A DNA stretch of 64,000 bases from Aliiroseovarius sp. Z3 (GCF_029105185.1 NZ_JAFMZK010000002.1:434001-498000); one strand, 5' to 3'; counted from the stretch's first letter, positions 26,693 to 36,719 are shown. The notes: a model not told the origin generated them from the letters alone. Numbers and translations: made by a program.

Positions 26693-27475
26693 ATGGATTT
26701 CGACATAGCCTATGCGAATGCGGATTTCATCCCGAATGGGCACGATTTCCCGGAAAAATGGGAGAAAATGGCGAACAGTTTTCGCACCTCGCACAAGAAT
26801 CTTCGGCTGGACCTGCCTTGCGGAGAAGATGCTTCGAATGCCTTCGATCTGGTGCTGCCAGAGGCATCGCCGAAAGGGTTGGTGGTCTTCGTGCACGGCG
26901 GCTATTGGATGGCGTTCGGGCGCCGCGACTGGACCCATCTGGCGGCGGGGTCCGTGGCGCAGGGTTACGCCGTGGCGCTGCCGTCATACCCGTTGGCACC
27001 AAATGTGCGGATTGCCCAGATCACGCGCGCTGTTGCGCAGGCCATCGACGCCGCGGCGGACCATGTGGAGGGGCCGATCCGGCTTGCCGGTCATTCCGCG
27101 GGTGGACATCTGGTGGCACGAATGAATTGCTGTGATGTATCGTTGGCCTGTCGCGACCGGATCGCGCGCATCATGCCAATCTCGCCGCTCGGGGATCTTC
27201 GCCCTCTGATGCAGACGGCGATGAATGAAACGCTTCACTTTGATGACGCTGAGGCGCAGGCCGAAAGTCCCGCGCTGATCAGGGATCGCGCAGGCATACC
27301 CACGACGGTTTGGGTAGGAGCGGACGAACGCCCCGCCTTTCTGGATCAGGCCCGTGACCTTGCACTGACCTGGCCCGAAGCTGATCTGGTCATCGCGCCG
27401 GACCGCCACCATTTCGACGTGATCGAGCCGCTGGCGGACCCGGACAGCGACATGGTGGCCGCGCTGCTGGGCTGA
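26693..27475 (+). CDS. alpha/beta hydrolase (arylformamidase-like)
   Basis: A 260-residue cytoplasmic hydrolase. The oxyanion HGGYW motif is at 68-72 and the nucleophile is S135 in GHSAGGHL; an Asp in WVGADERPAF and a His in DRHHFDVIE complete a plausible triad. HGGYW with GHSAGG is the pattern of bacterial kynurenine formamidase-like esterases, but no tryptophan-catabolism gene is nearby, so the substrate is open. The gene is divergent from gabD across 63 bp and ends 3 bp from a convergent gene. Confidence 0.85.
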   Translation: MDFDIAYANADFIPNGHDFPEKWEKMANSFRTSHKNLRLDLPCGEDASNAFDLVLPEASPKGLVVFVHGGYWMAFGRRDWTHLAAGSVAQGYAVALPSYPLAPNVRIAQITRAVAQAIDAAADHVEGPIRLAGHSAGGHLVARMNCCDVSLACRDRIARIMPISPLGDLRPLMQTAMNETLHFDDAEAQAESPALIRDRAGIPTTVWVGADERPAFLDQARDLALTWPEADLVIAPDRHHFDVIEPLADPDSDMVAALLG

Positions 27476-27478
27476 GCC

Positions 27479-28036
27479 TTAGCGCCCGAAATCTTCCAGC
27501 GCGCGGGCGTCTATGGTTTCCAAAACCGGGATCATCACGTCGACATCTGCGCCGTCGGCCTGGATCAGGATGCGCCCGTCGACAATGCCCGACAGTTCGC
27601 CATCCTGATTAAGGTATTTCATCCGCCCGACCCGTTCCAGCTTCATGCCCATCAGGGCAGCGTTTGACAGCATCCCGGACAGCGCGCCAACCATCGGGTT
27701 GTTCGCCATGATCGTGATGGTGAACTCGTCGGACCCGTTGGTATATGTCGCCTCGGCCCCTGCGCCGCCGCCCAGCATCGCAAGGCCTGCATTCATCTCG
27801 GTCGATACCTCGCGGGTCCAGCCATCGGGCGCATCGGGCAGAAACTTGGCAAGATCCGCCGTTTTCATCGCCTGCAGCAACTGCTTGGCATATTCCAACT
27901 CTTCCAGCGTGTAAGTGATGTCACCTTCTTCATACGCTTTCAGCGCGCTTTGAAGTGTGTCGGTTACCTCGTCGGCCTGGGCCAGTGTTGGTGCCATCAG
28001 TGCTGCCAAAACGGCGATCTTGAACATGCGGGTCAT
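27479..28036 (-). CDS. exported hypothetical protein
   Basis: A 185-residue protein with a signal peptide (about 1-21, ending AQA). The mature N-terminus is helical and acidic (TLQSALKAYEEGDITYTLEELEYAKQ), followed by a domain with a Gly/Ala-rich segment (AMLGGGAGAEATYTNG). No family is recognised with confidence. It ends a minus-strand run starting with the peptide importer and is 10 bp downstream of the P1 peptidase gene. Confidence 0.75.
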   Translation of the reverse strand: MTRMFKIAVLAALMAPTLAQADEVTDTLQSALKAYEEGDITYTLEELEYAKQLLQAMKTADLAKFLPDAPDGWTREVSTEMNAGLAMLGGGAGAEATYTNGSDEFTITIMANNPMVGALSGMLSNAALMGMKLERVGRMKYLNQDGELSGIVDGRILIQADGADVDVMIPVLETIDARALEDFGR

Positions 28037-28046
28037 CTAACTCTCC

Positions 28047-29033
28047 TTATAAAAATCTCTCGGCCCATGTGGGCAATGTATCATGTTTGGCAGGTGTCGC
28101 AGCATAGACGCCACGTGCGATCGCCCGGGCCAGGCAGGTGGCTGCGGCATGCCCCAATCGCAACGCATCGAAGCCCTCGTCAGGCAGAGCCTGCACGCCA
28201 GTCGCGGCAGCAAAGACCAGATCACCATCAAAGGGCGTGTGACTCGGATGGATGGCACGGGCCATCCCATCATGGGCCGCCGTTGCCAGCCGCGTGGCCT
28301 GCGCCTGCGTCAGGTCGGCATCTGTTGCGACAATTGCGATGGTGGTGTTTTCGCCCATCTGCGCCTCGGGGCGGGGTTCCAGTGTCGGATCGTGGGTGCC
28401 CATGCCACGCCCGCCGAACTCTCCCTTCATTTCCCAGGGAGCTGCCCAAAAGGACGGACCGTCGCCCATTGTCACGGCCCCAAGAGCGTTCACGGCCACC
28501 AGCGCACCAACGGTGATACCGCTCTCCAGAACCAGCGAGGCCGACCCAAGCCCCCCCTTCAAACCCTCAACGGTTGCCCCGGTGCCGGCTCCGGTCGTGC
28601 CCAGCCCGAACTCCTCACCTGCGGCCTCCAGGGCAACCCGTCCCAGCGCCTTATAGGGATTTTCCGCCCAGCCCTTGTCACCCCCATTCAGAAGGTCAAA
28701 CAGGATGGCCCCCGGCACAATCGGCACCCGCTGATCGCCCACCTGAAACCCGCGCCCCTGCGCGCGCAAACCATCGACGACGCCAGACGCTGCATCCAAC
28801 CCGAAGGCCGATCCTCCCGACAACACCAGCGCATCGACCTGTTGCACCAGCTTGTCGGGGGACAGAAGCGCGGTTTCCCGTGTGCCCGGCGCCCCGCCCA
28901 TAATATGAACACCCGCCGTGAACGGCGCATCTCCCACCAACACGGTTGCACCCGTCTTGATCACATGGTCCTCGGCATTGCCGACGCGAAGGCCCGCGAC
29001 ATCGGTGATCAGGTTTCTGGGGCCGGGTTTCAT
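28047..29033 (-). CDS. P1 family peptidase (DmpA/S58-type)
   Basis: A 328-residue N-terminal-nucleophile hydrolase. The LSGGSAFGLDAASGVV segment (71-86) and the self-cleavage site Gly163-Ser164 in GGLGSAS are characteristic; Ser164 would become the nucleophile after autoproteolysis into alpha and beta chains. Family members are aminopeptidases that can also act on beta-peptides and D-amino-acid esters. AGAGGA precedes the ATG at 29033. The position beside a peptide-type ABC importer suggests a role in processing imported peptides. Confidence 0.88.
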   Translation of the reverse strand: MKPGPRNLITDVAGLRVGNAEDHVIKTGATVLVGDAPFTAGVHIMGGAPGTRETALLSPDKLVQQVDALVLSGGSAFGLDAASGVVDGLRAQGRGFQVGDQRVPIVPGAILFDLLNGGDKGWAENPYKALGRVALEAAGEEFGLGTTGAGTGATVEGLKGGLGSASLVLESGITVGALVAVNALGAVTMGDGPSFWAAPWEMKGEFGGRGMGTHDPTLEPRPEAQMGENTTIAIVATDADLTQAQATRLATAAHDGMARAIHPSHTPFDGDLVFAAATGVQALPDEGFDALRLGHAAATCLARAIARGVYAATPAKHDTLPTWAERFL

Positions 29034-29106
29034 GACGTCCTCTTTTTCTTGTTCCAAATATCCCACGGGGGTCCGGGGGTGTGAAACCCCCGGCGCTTAC
29101 ATGTCC

Positions 29107-29847
29107 TCAGATACAACGCCCGCCATCAACTTCCATCGCCACGCCCGTCACCATTGACGCCTCGTCCGAGCACAGAAAACAGGCTGCATTTCCCATATCC
29201 TCTGGAGTCGAGAACCGGCCGAGCGGGATGGTTGACAGGAACTTCGCGCGGATTTCGGGCGTGTCCTCTCCCATGAAGCTGGACAACAAAGGCGTTTCCC
29301 CCGCGACCGGACAGATCGCGTTGACGCGTACCCCGTGCGGGGCAAGCTCGACCGCCATCGCTTTGGTGGCGGTGATCATCCAACCTTTCGAGGCGTTGTA
29401 CCAGTTCAGGTTCGGGCGCGGGCTGAGACCGGCTGTTGACGCCACATTCAGGATCGCGCCTTTGCCCGCCGCTTTCATGGACGGCACGAAATACCGCGCC
29501 ATCAGATAAACCGATTTGGCGTTCACGGCAAAGACGCGGTCGAACTCGCCCTCGTCCACGTCCTCCATCGGTTTGGGCAGGTGGGTGATGCCCGCATTGT
29601 TCACGATGATATCGACATGGCCCCAAAGCTCATGCGCGGCGCGTGCCATCTGGGCCACGCTGTCCCCGCTGGAGACATCCACATGATGCGCCACGCCGTT
29701 CACCTTTGCGGCAACCGTGCGGGCCAGTTCATCATTAAGGTCGGCGACCATCACGCGTGCGCCTTCTGCTGCAAATTTGTGAACGATACCAGCGCCGAAG
29801 CCAGAGGCGCCGCCGGTCACGATAGCTGTTTTTCCTTGAAGCCGCAT
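29107..29847 (-). CDS. SDR-family oxidoreductase
   Basis: A 246-residue classical short-chain dehydrogenase. The nucleotide motif TGGASGFG is at 11-18 and the acidic D36 suggests NAD(H) preference. NNAG is at 83-86 and the catalytic residues are S137, Y150 and K154 (YNASK). It ends with DGGRCI. The substrate is unknown; 3-hydroxyacyl or sugar alcohol substrates are both possible. It belongs to a run of same-strand catabolic genes. Confidence 0.9.
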   Translation of the reverse strand: MRLQGKTAIVTGGASGFGAGIVHKFAAEGARVMVADLNDELARTVAAKVNGVAHHVDVSSGDSVAQMARAAHELWGHVDIIVNNAGITHLPKPMEDVDEGEFDRVFAVNAKSVYLMARYFVPSMKAAGKGAILNVASTAGLSPRPNLNWYNASKGWMITATKAMAVELAPHGVRVNAICPVAGETPLLSSFMGEDTPEIRAKFLSTIPLGRFSTPEDMGNAACFLCSDEASMVTGVAMEVDGGRCI

Positions 29848-29902
29848 CCGATCCCCCTTCGTGGCTGGGCGGAGCTTGCGCCGATTTCTACGTCGGCGCA
29901 AG

Positions 29903-31060
29903 TCAACCGCGCGATGTTTGCCAAAGCACCTGATTCAGCCCCGCAAATCGTGCGAAGCGCTGAAGCTCTGCGTCCAGTTTGTCGTGCCGCGCTGGTCCCC
30001 ATCTCACACCCGGCTCGCGCCAGAAGCCAGTCACGCTTAACGTTCCCGCCTTCCGGTCGGCCTTCAACTCGATCCGCCCGACGAACCTGTCGCTTTCAAG
30101 CAAGGGATAAACGTAATACCCCCAGCGTCGCTTGGGCTTGGGGACAAACATCTCGTTGCGATACTCAAAGCCGAACAGGCGCTCCAACCGCGCGCGGTCA
30201 CGGATGGCCGGGTCGAACGGGTTCAAAATGCGCAACCGCGTGGTGGGTGTCGGCAGGGCGGTGAGCCGTGCCTCGATCTCGGGATGGGCCAGAGCAGCGA
30301 TGGTGCCGCCATCTGCGGTTTCAACATCGACCGACACCAGATCGGCGGTGTCGCACCAGCGTTTGGCCTCGCGCGGGGTCATCGCGTCCCAGAAACGACC
30401 CACTTCGCCGGTCGTGCCGAAACTCAGCCGGTCCATCGCGGCAGAGCACAGCCAGTCGATGGCATGGGCATCCTCGACGGGGTCATGGGCCGGAAACACC
30501 CGTTCGCCAAGATCATAAAATTTCACGAAGTTGTCGCGGTGACACGTGGCCAGCTCGCCCGCATACCACATCTGGTCCAGCGCTTTTTTGTGCGGCGGGC
30601 GGGCCCACATTTCGCGGCTTTCCGCCTTGGTGTCGAAGGCGTGGGTGGACAGGGCGCCTTCGTCCCTGATGCGTTGCCGGATTTCGGCGATCTGGGCCTG
30701 ACCCAACCCGGATTGATACCAGGCGTGCCGACCGGCCTGTGCGCCCAGACGATCAAACTGCCGCCGCCAATAGGGCAGAACACGTTTGTCGATCAGGCTG
30801 GCGTCATGGGTGAAATGTTCGAACACCTCGCGCCGGGCCAGTCGGTCCCAGATCATCCCTTCGCGGACGTTCTGATTGCGGCTCCACAAAATGTGGTTAT
30901 GGGCGCGGGTCACGTTGCGGATTGTGTCGATCTGCACGAAGCCCAGCCGCCAGATGATCGCCTCAAGGTCCAGCGCCCCCGTCGGCGTGTCCGACAGCCC
31001 GTTGGTCCACAGCCACAAGTGCCGCGCTTGCCGGTTGGAAAGTCTCAGCCGCGCGCTCAT
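29903..31060 (-). CDS. YcaQ-family winged-helix DNA glycosylase (crosslink repair)
   Basis: A 385-residue winged helix-turn-helix protein of the AlkZ/YcaQ (HTH_42) family. The catalytic motif is QID at 43-45 (FVQIDTI), the Q-x-D form seen in YcaQ rather than the QxQ of AlkZ. It should excise alkylated bases and unhook DNA interstrand crosslinks. The gene begins 3 bp after the aldehyde dehydrogenase stop, an odd partner for a repair enzyme. Confidence 0.87.
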   Translation of the reverse strand: MSARLRLSNRQARHLWLWTNGLSDTPTGALDLEAIIWRLGFVQIDTIRNVTRAHNHILWSRNQNVREGMIWDRLARREVFEHFTHDASLIDKRVLPYWRRQFDRLGAQAGRHAWYQSGLGQAQIAEIRQRIRDEGALSTHAFDTKAESREMWARPPHKKALDQMWYAGELATCHRDNFVKFYDLGERVFPAHDPVEDAHAIDWLCSAAMDRLSFGTTGEVGRFWDAMTPREAKRWCDTADLVSVDVETADGGTIAALAHPEIEARLTALPTPTTRLRILNPFDPAIRDRARLERLFGFEYRNEMFVPKPKRRWGYYVYPLLESDRFVGRIELKADRKAGTLSVTGFWREPGVRWGPARHDKLDAELQRFARFAGLNQVLWQTSRG

Positions 31061-31063
31061 GCT

Positions 31064-32503
31064 TTACCCGTGTTTCGCCGCAACGGTCTTGAGTTGCGAG
31101 AAGCCATAAAGCGCCTCGAACCCTTTTTCGCGCCCGTGACCGGATTTACCGATCCCGCCGAAGGGTAGTTCGACCCCACCGCCCGCGCCGTAATTGTTGA
31201 TAAACACCTGCCCCGCGCGCAGACGTTTTGCCAGCCGCATCTGGCGTGCGCCGTTAGCCGTCCAGATACTGGCGACCAGCCCGTAGTCGGTAGCGTTCGC
31301 GATCTGGACGGCTTCTTCTTCCGTGTCGAAGGGGATGACGACCTGCACCGGGCCGAACACCTCGTCCCGCGCCAGCGGGTGATCGGGCGGCACATCGGCA
31401 AACAGTGTCGGCGTCACATAATGCCCGCCGTCGGGCACATCGGTAAGCTGCCCGCGCCCGGCAACGCGCAGATCGCTGCCCCGCGCCAGAAACTCTTCGA
31501 CGATCTCTTTCTGGCGTGCCGAGATCAGGGGGCCGACATTCAGATCGACCCCCGCAGGACCAACCCGCAGCGCGTCATAGGCGGCGCCCATCCGGGCCAC
31601 CACCTCGTCATACACCCCACGCTGGACCAGAACACGCGAACTGGCCGAACAGGTTTGCCCCGCGTTCTGGATGCAAGCGCCCACGAGAAAGGGCAGGGCG
31701 GCGTCCAGATCGGCATCGTCGAACACCAGTTGGGGCGACTTGCCGCCCAACTCAAGCGTCACGGGCACCACGTTTTGCGCAGCAGCGGCTTGCACTAACC
31801 CACCCACGGGAACCGAGCCGGTGAAGCTGATATGATTGACATCGGGATGGACAGACAATGCGGCACCGGCGTCTTCGCCCAGCCCCGTGACCACGTTCAG
31901 TGCGCCTTTCGGTAGCCCGGCCTCTTCGGCCAATCGGGCGAAGGCAAGGGCGGTCAGACAGGCTTCTTCGGCTGGCTTCAACACACAGGCATTGCCCATT
32001 GCCAAGGCCGCTCCGACCGAGCGTCCGATGATCTGCATCGGGTAATTCCATGGCACGATATGCCCCGTGACTCCGTGCGGTTCGCGCAAGGTGTAGACGG
32101 TGTAGCCGTCCAGATACGGGATCGTTTCGCCCATCACTTTATCGGCGGCCCCCCCATAGAATTCCATGTATCGCGCCAGCGCTACGGCGTCGTTTCGCGC
32201 TTGGGTCAACGGTTTGCCTACATCGCGCGATTCAAGCAGTGCCAGATCGTCCACACGGGTTTCGACCAACTGCCCGATCCGGGTCAGGATGCGCCCGCGC
32301 TCGGTCGCGGTCATCCGGCCCCAGTCGCCCTCCAGCGCGGATTGCGCGGCGGTCGCGGCGGCGTTGATTTCGGGTGCGGATCCGCGAGCGATCTGGGCGA
32401 ATACTTCGCCGGTCGAGGGGTCTTCGACGGGCAGTGTGCGTTCGGTCTTGCGCCACGCACCTCCGATCAAAATCTCGGCGGGGTCGAACCAAAGTTCTTT
32501 CAT
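31064..32503 (-). CDS. aldehyde dehydrogenase family protein
   Basis: A 479-residue NAD(P)-dependent dehydrogenase. Catalytic Cys285 (NAGQTCSASSR) and Glu251 (ELGG) are present, with PWNYPMQ at 151-157 and FTGS at 227-230. The best guess is a betaine-aldehyde or gamma-glutamyl-type enzyme, but the subgroup cannot be fixed by eye. It lies 1 bp from the dipeptide-transporter ATPase gene and is probably co-transcribed, so it may act on an imported amine or peptide-derived aldehyde. Confidence 0.87.
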   Translation of the reverse strand: MKELWFDPAEILIGGAWRKTERTLPVEDPSTGEVFAQIARGSAPEINAAATAAQSALEGDWGRMTATERGRILTRIGQLVETRVDDLALLESRDVGKPLTQARNDAVALARYMEFYGGAADKVMGETIPYLDGYTVYTLREPHGVTGHIVPWNYPMQIIGRSVGAALAMGNACVLKPAEEACLTALAFARLAEEAGLPKGALNVVTGLGEDAGAALSVHPDVNHISFTGSVPVGGLVQAAAAQNVVPVTLELGGKSPQLVFDDADLDAALPFLVGACIQNAGQTCSASSRVLVQRGVYDEVVARMGAAYDALRVGPAGVDLNVGPLISARQKEIVEEFLARGSDLRVAGRGQLTDVPDGGHYVTPTLFADVPPDHPLARDEVFGPVQVVIPFDTEEEAVQIANATDYGLVASIWTANGARQMRLAKRLRAGQVFINNYGAGGGVELPFGGIGKSGHGREKGFEALYGFSQLKTVAAKHG

Positions 32504-32504
32504 C

Positions 32505-34082
32505 TTATGCCTCCTTCCACGCGGGCGGGATGACCGGTGCTGCGTTGATCAGGGATTGGGTATAGGTGTGGCGCGGCGCGGCAAAGACCGCATCGGTTGC
32601 GCCTTCTTCAACGATCTTGCCTGCCTTCATTACCAGCACCCGGTCGGTGATTGATCGCACGACGCCAAGGTCGTGGCTGATGAACAGATAGGCCAGCCCG
32701 TGTTGCGCCTGAAGCTCTGCCAAAAGGTCAAGGATTTCGGCCCGGATCGAAACATCCAGCGCCGACACCGCTTCGTCGAGGATGATGAGTTCGGGGCGCA
32801 AAATCAGGGCGCGGGCGATGGCGATGCGCTGGCGCTGACCACCCGAGAACTCGTGCGGATAGCGGGTCATCGCACCGGCATCCAACCCGACTTCTGCCAA
32901 GGCCTCGCGCACGCGGTCGCGCCAGTCGGTGGGGCGCACGCCCAGCAGGTGAAAGGGTTCGGCGACCAGTCGTTCGACCGTCCAGCGAGGATTGAAGCTG
33001 CCATATGGGTCTTGAAAAACCACCTGCAGACCGGCGCGGCGGGCGGGTGGCATGTCAGGGGCAATCGGCGTGCCGTTCAGCAGAATGTCACCGCCCTGCA
33101 ATGGCTCCAACCCCAAGATGGCGCGGCTGAGCGTGGATTTCCCGCATCCGCTTTCGCCCACCAGCCCAAGGCTTTCCCCCTTGTTCAGCGTGAAGCTGAC
33201 CCCGTCCACCGCGCGAAACTGTGGGGTCGGTCCGAAGAGGTTTACGCGGGGCAGGGCATAGTCCCTCACTGCGTCGCGCACTTCAAGCAATGGTGCGTCT
33301 TGCGGGGTGGCTTGGCTCTCAGGCACATGGCCCGAGGCCGCCAGCAACTGCCGCGTATAGGGGTGCGACATGGTGCGAAACAGGGTTTCGGTGTCACCCT
33401 GTTCAACGATCTCGCCCTTGCGCATGAGGGCGACATGATCGGCCATGCCCGCCACAACAGCCAGGTCGTGGGTGATCAGCAGAAGGCCCATCCCTTCCTC
33501 TGCGACCAGCTCTTTCAACAGATCCAGAATTTGCGCCTGCGTGGTCACGTCCAGCGCGGTGGTCGGTTCGTCCGCGATCAATAGGTCTGGATGCAGGGCA
33601 ATGGCCATGGCGATGCAAACCCGCTGTCGTTGCCCGCCTGACAGTTCGTGCGGATAACGATCCAGTGGGAAGCGGTCTTGGGGCAGGCCGACGCGCGCCA
33701 GCTTTTCGGCCGCGATGCGGCGGGCATCGTCACGGTCGGCGCGGCCGTGGATCAGCAGGGTTTCCGCGACCTGATCGCCAATGGTCTTGACCGGGTTCAG
33801 GGCCGTCATCGGTTCCTGAAAGATCATCGAGATGCGGCGCCCGCGAATGTCGCACATCGCCGCCTCGTCCAGTGTTGCAAGGTCCGAGCCGTCCAGCCAG
33901 ACCCTGCCGGTCACATCCGACCCGCGCGGCAAAAGCCCCATCAGGGCCAGTGCGGTCATCGACTTGCCCGACCCGCTTTCGCCCACCAGCCCGACCACCT
34001 GACCGGGCGCGATGGACAGGTCCACGTCCCGCAGGATTGGGGTGCCATGGATCGACAGGGCAAGATCTTCGATCCGGATCAT
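32505..34082 (-). CDS. oligopeptide-type ABC transporter, fused dual ATP-binding protein
   Basis: A 525-residue protein with two ATPase domains in one chain, equivalent to DppD plus DppF. Domain 1 has Walker A GESGSGKS (34-41), LSGGQRQRV and [12 protein letters not shown]; domain 2 has [17 protein letters not shown] and [12 protein letters not shown]. The second Walker B (LDEA) carries Ala after the Glu where Pro is usual, as in many DppF-like domains. The start at 34082 overlaps the permease gene by ATGA. Confidence 0.93.
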   Translation of the reverse strand: MIRIEDLALSIHGTPILRDVDLSIAPGQVVGLVGESGSGKSMTALALMGLLPRGSDVTGRVWLDGSDLATLDEAAMCDIRGRRISMIFQEPMTALNPVKTIGDQVAETLLIHGRADRDDARRIAAEKLARVGLPQDRFPLDRYPHELSGGQRQRVCIAMAIALHPDLLIADEPTTALDVTTQAQILDLLKELVAEEGMGLLLITHDLAVVAGMADHVALMRKGEIVEQGDTETLFRTMSHPYTRQLLAASGHVPESQATPQDAPLLEVRDAVRDYALPRVNLFGPTPQFRAVDGVSFTLNKGESLGLVGESGCGKSTLSRAILGLEPLQGGDILLNGTPIAPDMPPARRAGLQVVFQDPYGSFNPRWTVERLVAEPFHLLGVRPTDWRDRVREALAEVGLDAGAMTRYPHEFSGGQRQRIAIARALILRPELIILDEAVSALDVSIRAEILDLLAELQAQHGLAYLFISHDLGVVRSITDRVLVMKAGKIVEEGATDAVFAAPRHTYTQSLINAAPVIPPAWKEA

Positions 34083-34903
34083 AGGCGTGCCCTTCTGATC
34101 CGGGGATCCAAAAGGTCTCGCAATCCGTCGCCCATCAGGTTCAGGCCCAGCACCATGGCGACGATCGCCAACCCCGGCGTGATGGCAAGGCGCGGATGGG
34201 AATAGATCATCGTCTGCGCATCCGCCAGCATCCGTCCCCAACTGGCGGTCGGGGGCTGCGCGCCAAGACCCACATAGCTCAGCCCCGCTTCGGCCAGAAT
34301 GCCCAGTGAAAACTGGATGGTGCCCTGCACAATCAGAAGGTTCGCGATATTGGGCAGGATGTGCTCGATACTGATCCGGGCCTTGCCCTTGCCCGCCACC
34401 CGCGCGGCCATGATGAATTCCTGCGTCCAGATCGTCAGCGCGCCGCCACGGGCTACACGGGCGAAAACCGGGATGTTGAAGATGCCGATGGCGATGATCG
34501 CGTTGGTGGCGGATGGGCCGAAGGTTGCGGTGATCAGGATGGCGATGACCAGCGAGGGGAAGGCGAAGATAAGGTCATTGCCGCGCATGATGACCTCGTC
34601 CAGCCAGCCGCCCCGATTGGCGGCGGCCATCAGCCCCATGGGAACGCCGATCACCATCCCAATCCCCACGGCCAGAACGGCAACGGCGATGGAAATCCGC
34701 CCGCCCTCCATCAGCATGGACAGAAGGTCTCGGCCAAAGTGGTCGGTGCCAAGCAGATAGTCGGCGGAGGGGGCCTTCAGCTTGTCCGCGATGTTCAGCG
34801 CGGTGACGTCATAAGGCGTCCACAGGAACGAGATTAGCGCGGCGGCGAGCAGCACGGCGCTGAGCACGGCACCGATCCAAAGCTGGGCGGGCAGGCGGGT
34901 CAT
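34079..34903 (-). CDS. oligopeptide-type ABC transporter permease (DppC-like)
   Basis: A 274-residue inner-membrane permease. The N-terminal helix (10-28), LLGTDHFGRDLLSMLMEGGRIS and the C-terminal ASWGRMLADAQTMI with a final ARL are typical of DppC/OppC. It pairs with the DppB-like gene it overlaps by 4 bp. No solute-binding gene is present nearby, so the receptor must be encoded elsewhere or outside the window. Confidence 0.92.
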   Translation of the reverse strand: MTRLPAQLWIGAVLSAVLLAAALISFLWTPYDVTALNIADKLKAPSADYLLGTDHFGRDLLSMLMEGGRISIAVAVLAVGIGMVIGVPMGLMAAANRGGWLDEVIMRGNDLIFAFPSLVIAILITATFGPSATNAIIAIGIFNIPVFARVARGGALTIWTQEFIMAARVAGKGKARISIEHILPNIANLLIVQGTIQFSLGILAEAGLSYVGLGAQPPTASWGRMLADAQTMIYSHPRLAITPGLAIVAMVLGLNLMGDGLRDLLDPRIRRARL

Positions 34904-35847
34904 GCGCTCCTCCGCAATCTTGGATCGACGACGGCATAAGCGACGTCCACAAGGAAGGTCACAAGGATGACGGCGAAGACCAGCAACATGACCACGCTTT
35001 CGACAACGATAAGGTCACGCTGCGTGATGGCCTGAAAGATCAGCCGCCCAAGGCCGGGCAGGAAGAAGACGTTTTCGATGATGATCGCGCCCGCCAACAG
35101 AAAACTGAACTGCAGCCCGATGATGGTCAGAACCGGGATCAGCGCGTTGCGCAGGGCGTGGCGACGGGTGGCTTGTGACATGGTCAGCCCCTTGGCGCGG
35201 GCGGTGCGCATATAGTCCTGATGCAGCACATCCAAAAGCGATGACCGCATGACGCGGGCCAGGATCGAGGCTTGCGGCAAGGCCAATGCGACAGACGGAA
35301 GGGTCAGCGCCTTGACTGCGGGCCAGAACCCTTCGTCCCAACCCGGAAAACCGCCTGCGGAAAACCAGCGAAGCTGCACTGCGAAGACCAGGACCAGCAA
35401 CATGGCGAACCAGAAGTTGGGCACCGCGATACCCAACTGCGTGGCCCCCATAATGGCAAAATCTGTGGGTTCGCCGCGACGGGTGGCGGCAAACAGGCCG
35501 ACTGGAATGGCGATCAGGGTGGACAGACACAAAGCGAATAATGCGAGCGGCAGCGAGACCTTAAGCCGTTCCAACACCAGTTCGGACACGGGCACGCGAT
35601 AGGTATAGGACAGTCCGAAATCCCCCGTCATCAACCCACCGATCCAACCCAGATAGCGCGAGGGTAACGAGCCATCCAGACCCAGTTCAGCCCGCAGTGC
35701 GGCGACCGTTTCCGGTTCAGCATTCAGGCCCAGCATGAAAGACGCCGGGTCGCCGGGTATGACCTCGATCATCGCGAAGATCACCAGCGAGGCAACCACG
35801 AGGCTCAAGCCAAGCGACAAGGCGCGGGTCAGGACAAAACGCAACAT
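34900..35847 (-). CDS. oligopeptide-type ABC transporter permease (DppB-like)
   Basis: A 315-residue permease (323 if the GTG at 35871 is used). MLRFVLTRALSLGL, then VIPGDPASFMLG and the C-terminal coupling segment GLTMSQATRRHALRNALIPV are typical of DppB/OppB. I chose the ATG at 35847 because family members begin with this helix, although the GTG has the better ribosome site (GAAGGG). It is the first gene of the importer and aldehyde dehydrogenase run. Confidence 0.9.
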   Translation of the reverse strand: MLRFVLTRALSLGLSLVVASLVIFAMIEVIPGDPASFMLGLNAEPETVAALRAELGLDGSLPSRYLGWIGGLMTGDFGLSYTYRVPVSELVLERLKVSLPLALFALCLSTLIAIPVGLFAATRRGEPTDFAIMGATQLGIAVPNFWFAMLLVLVFAVQLRWFSAGGFPGWDEGFWPAVKALTLPSVALALPQASILARVMRSSLLDVLHQDYMRTARAKGLTMSQATRRHALRNALIPVLTIIGLQFSFLLAGAIIIENVFFLPGLGRLIFQAITQRDLIVVESVVMLLVFAVILVTFLVDVAYAVVDPRLRRSA

Positions 35848-35906
35848 GATCGCGAGGGTAGTCGGGGCCACGCCCTTCGGAAAGAGGGAAAACGCGGCCG
35901 GGTCGG

Positions 35907-36719
35907 CTAGATTTTGACCTCGACACCGGGCAGGTTCAGCCCCTTCATCAGCTCGCGCAATTCCTGGCGGGCCGCGACATTCGAGATGTTCATCTGCCCA
36001 ACCACACCGATATCGCGAAGATCAAGAAGGGTCAGGCCACGCGGGAACAGCTCGCGGAAGATGACACGCTCGTTAAAGCCGGGGGCGACGCGAAAGCCGA
36101 TCCGCGTGGACAGGTCCGCGACAGCGTCCCCCATTTTTTTCTTGTTGTGCATCATCTGCGCGCCCAGACGGTTGCGCACGACGACCCAGTCAATCGGTTT
36201 CAGTCCCGCTTTGGCGCGCAACTGCCGCGCGTTCCAGACCATCTCGGAATACACCGAGGGGCCTTTTACCTTGTTGGTTTCCGGGTCGACATGGGCCAGC
36301 AGGTCGAAATCCACAAAGCTGTCATTCAGGGGGGTGATCAGCGTATCGGCCAGTGAATGCGCCACTTGGCTTAGCCGGGTGTGTGATCCCGGACAGTCGA
36401 TGATGATGAAATCGCGATCCGCCTCCAACGCAGCCACGGCCATGGACAGGCGGCGGTCATAGGGGTTTTCGCCGGGCTTCAGCGTGGCGGGATCGACCTC
36501 GGGCAGGTCATGATATTCAGGCGTTGCCAGATCGACGCCGGCGCGTGCCATGGTGGCCTTGCGGTTTTCGACAAAGCGGCCAAATGTCTTTTGGCGCAGG
36601 TCCAGATCCAGAACCCCGACCTTATGCCCCATCCGCGCAAGCGCGGTTGCCACATGCATGGACACGGTGGATTTGCCCGCCCCGCCCTTTTCGTTTCCGA
36701 CCACGATAATATGCGCCAC
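35907..36719 (-). CDS. mipZ: MipZ division-plane positioning ATPase
   Basis: A 270-residue ParA/MinD-type P-loop ATPase. The deviant Walker A GNEKGGAGKST (8-18), LDLDLRQKTFGRFVENR and the SFVDFDLLAHVDP / RNRLGAQMMHNKKK segments match Caulobacter MipZ closely. MipZ forms a gradient from ParB at the poles and inhibits FtsZ assembly, so division occurs at midcell. It is transcribed alone after a 59-bp gap from the importer. Confidence 0.92.
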   Translation of the reverse strand: MAHIIVVGNEKGGAGKSTVSMHVATALARMGHKVGVLDLDLRQKTFGRFVENRKATMARAGVDLATPEYHDLPEVDPATLKPGENPYDRRLSMAVAALEADRDFIIIDCPGSHTRLSQVAHSLADTLITPLNDSFVDFDLLAHVDPETNKVKGPSVYSEMVWNARQLRAKAGLKPIDWVVVRNRLGAQMMHNKKKMGDAVADLSTRIGFRVAPGFNERVIFRELFPRGLTLLDLRDIGVVGQMNISNVAARQELRELMKGLNLPGVEVKI

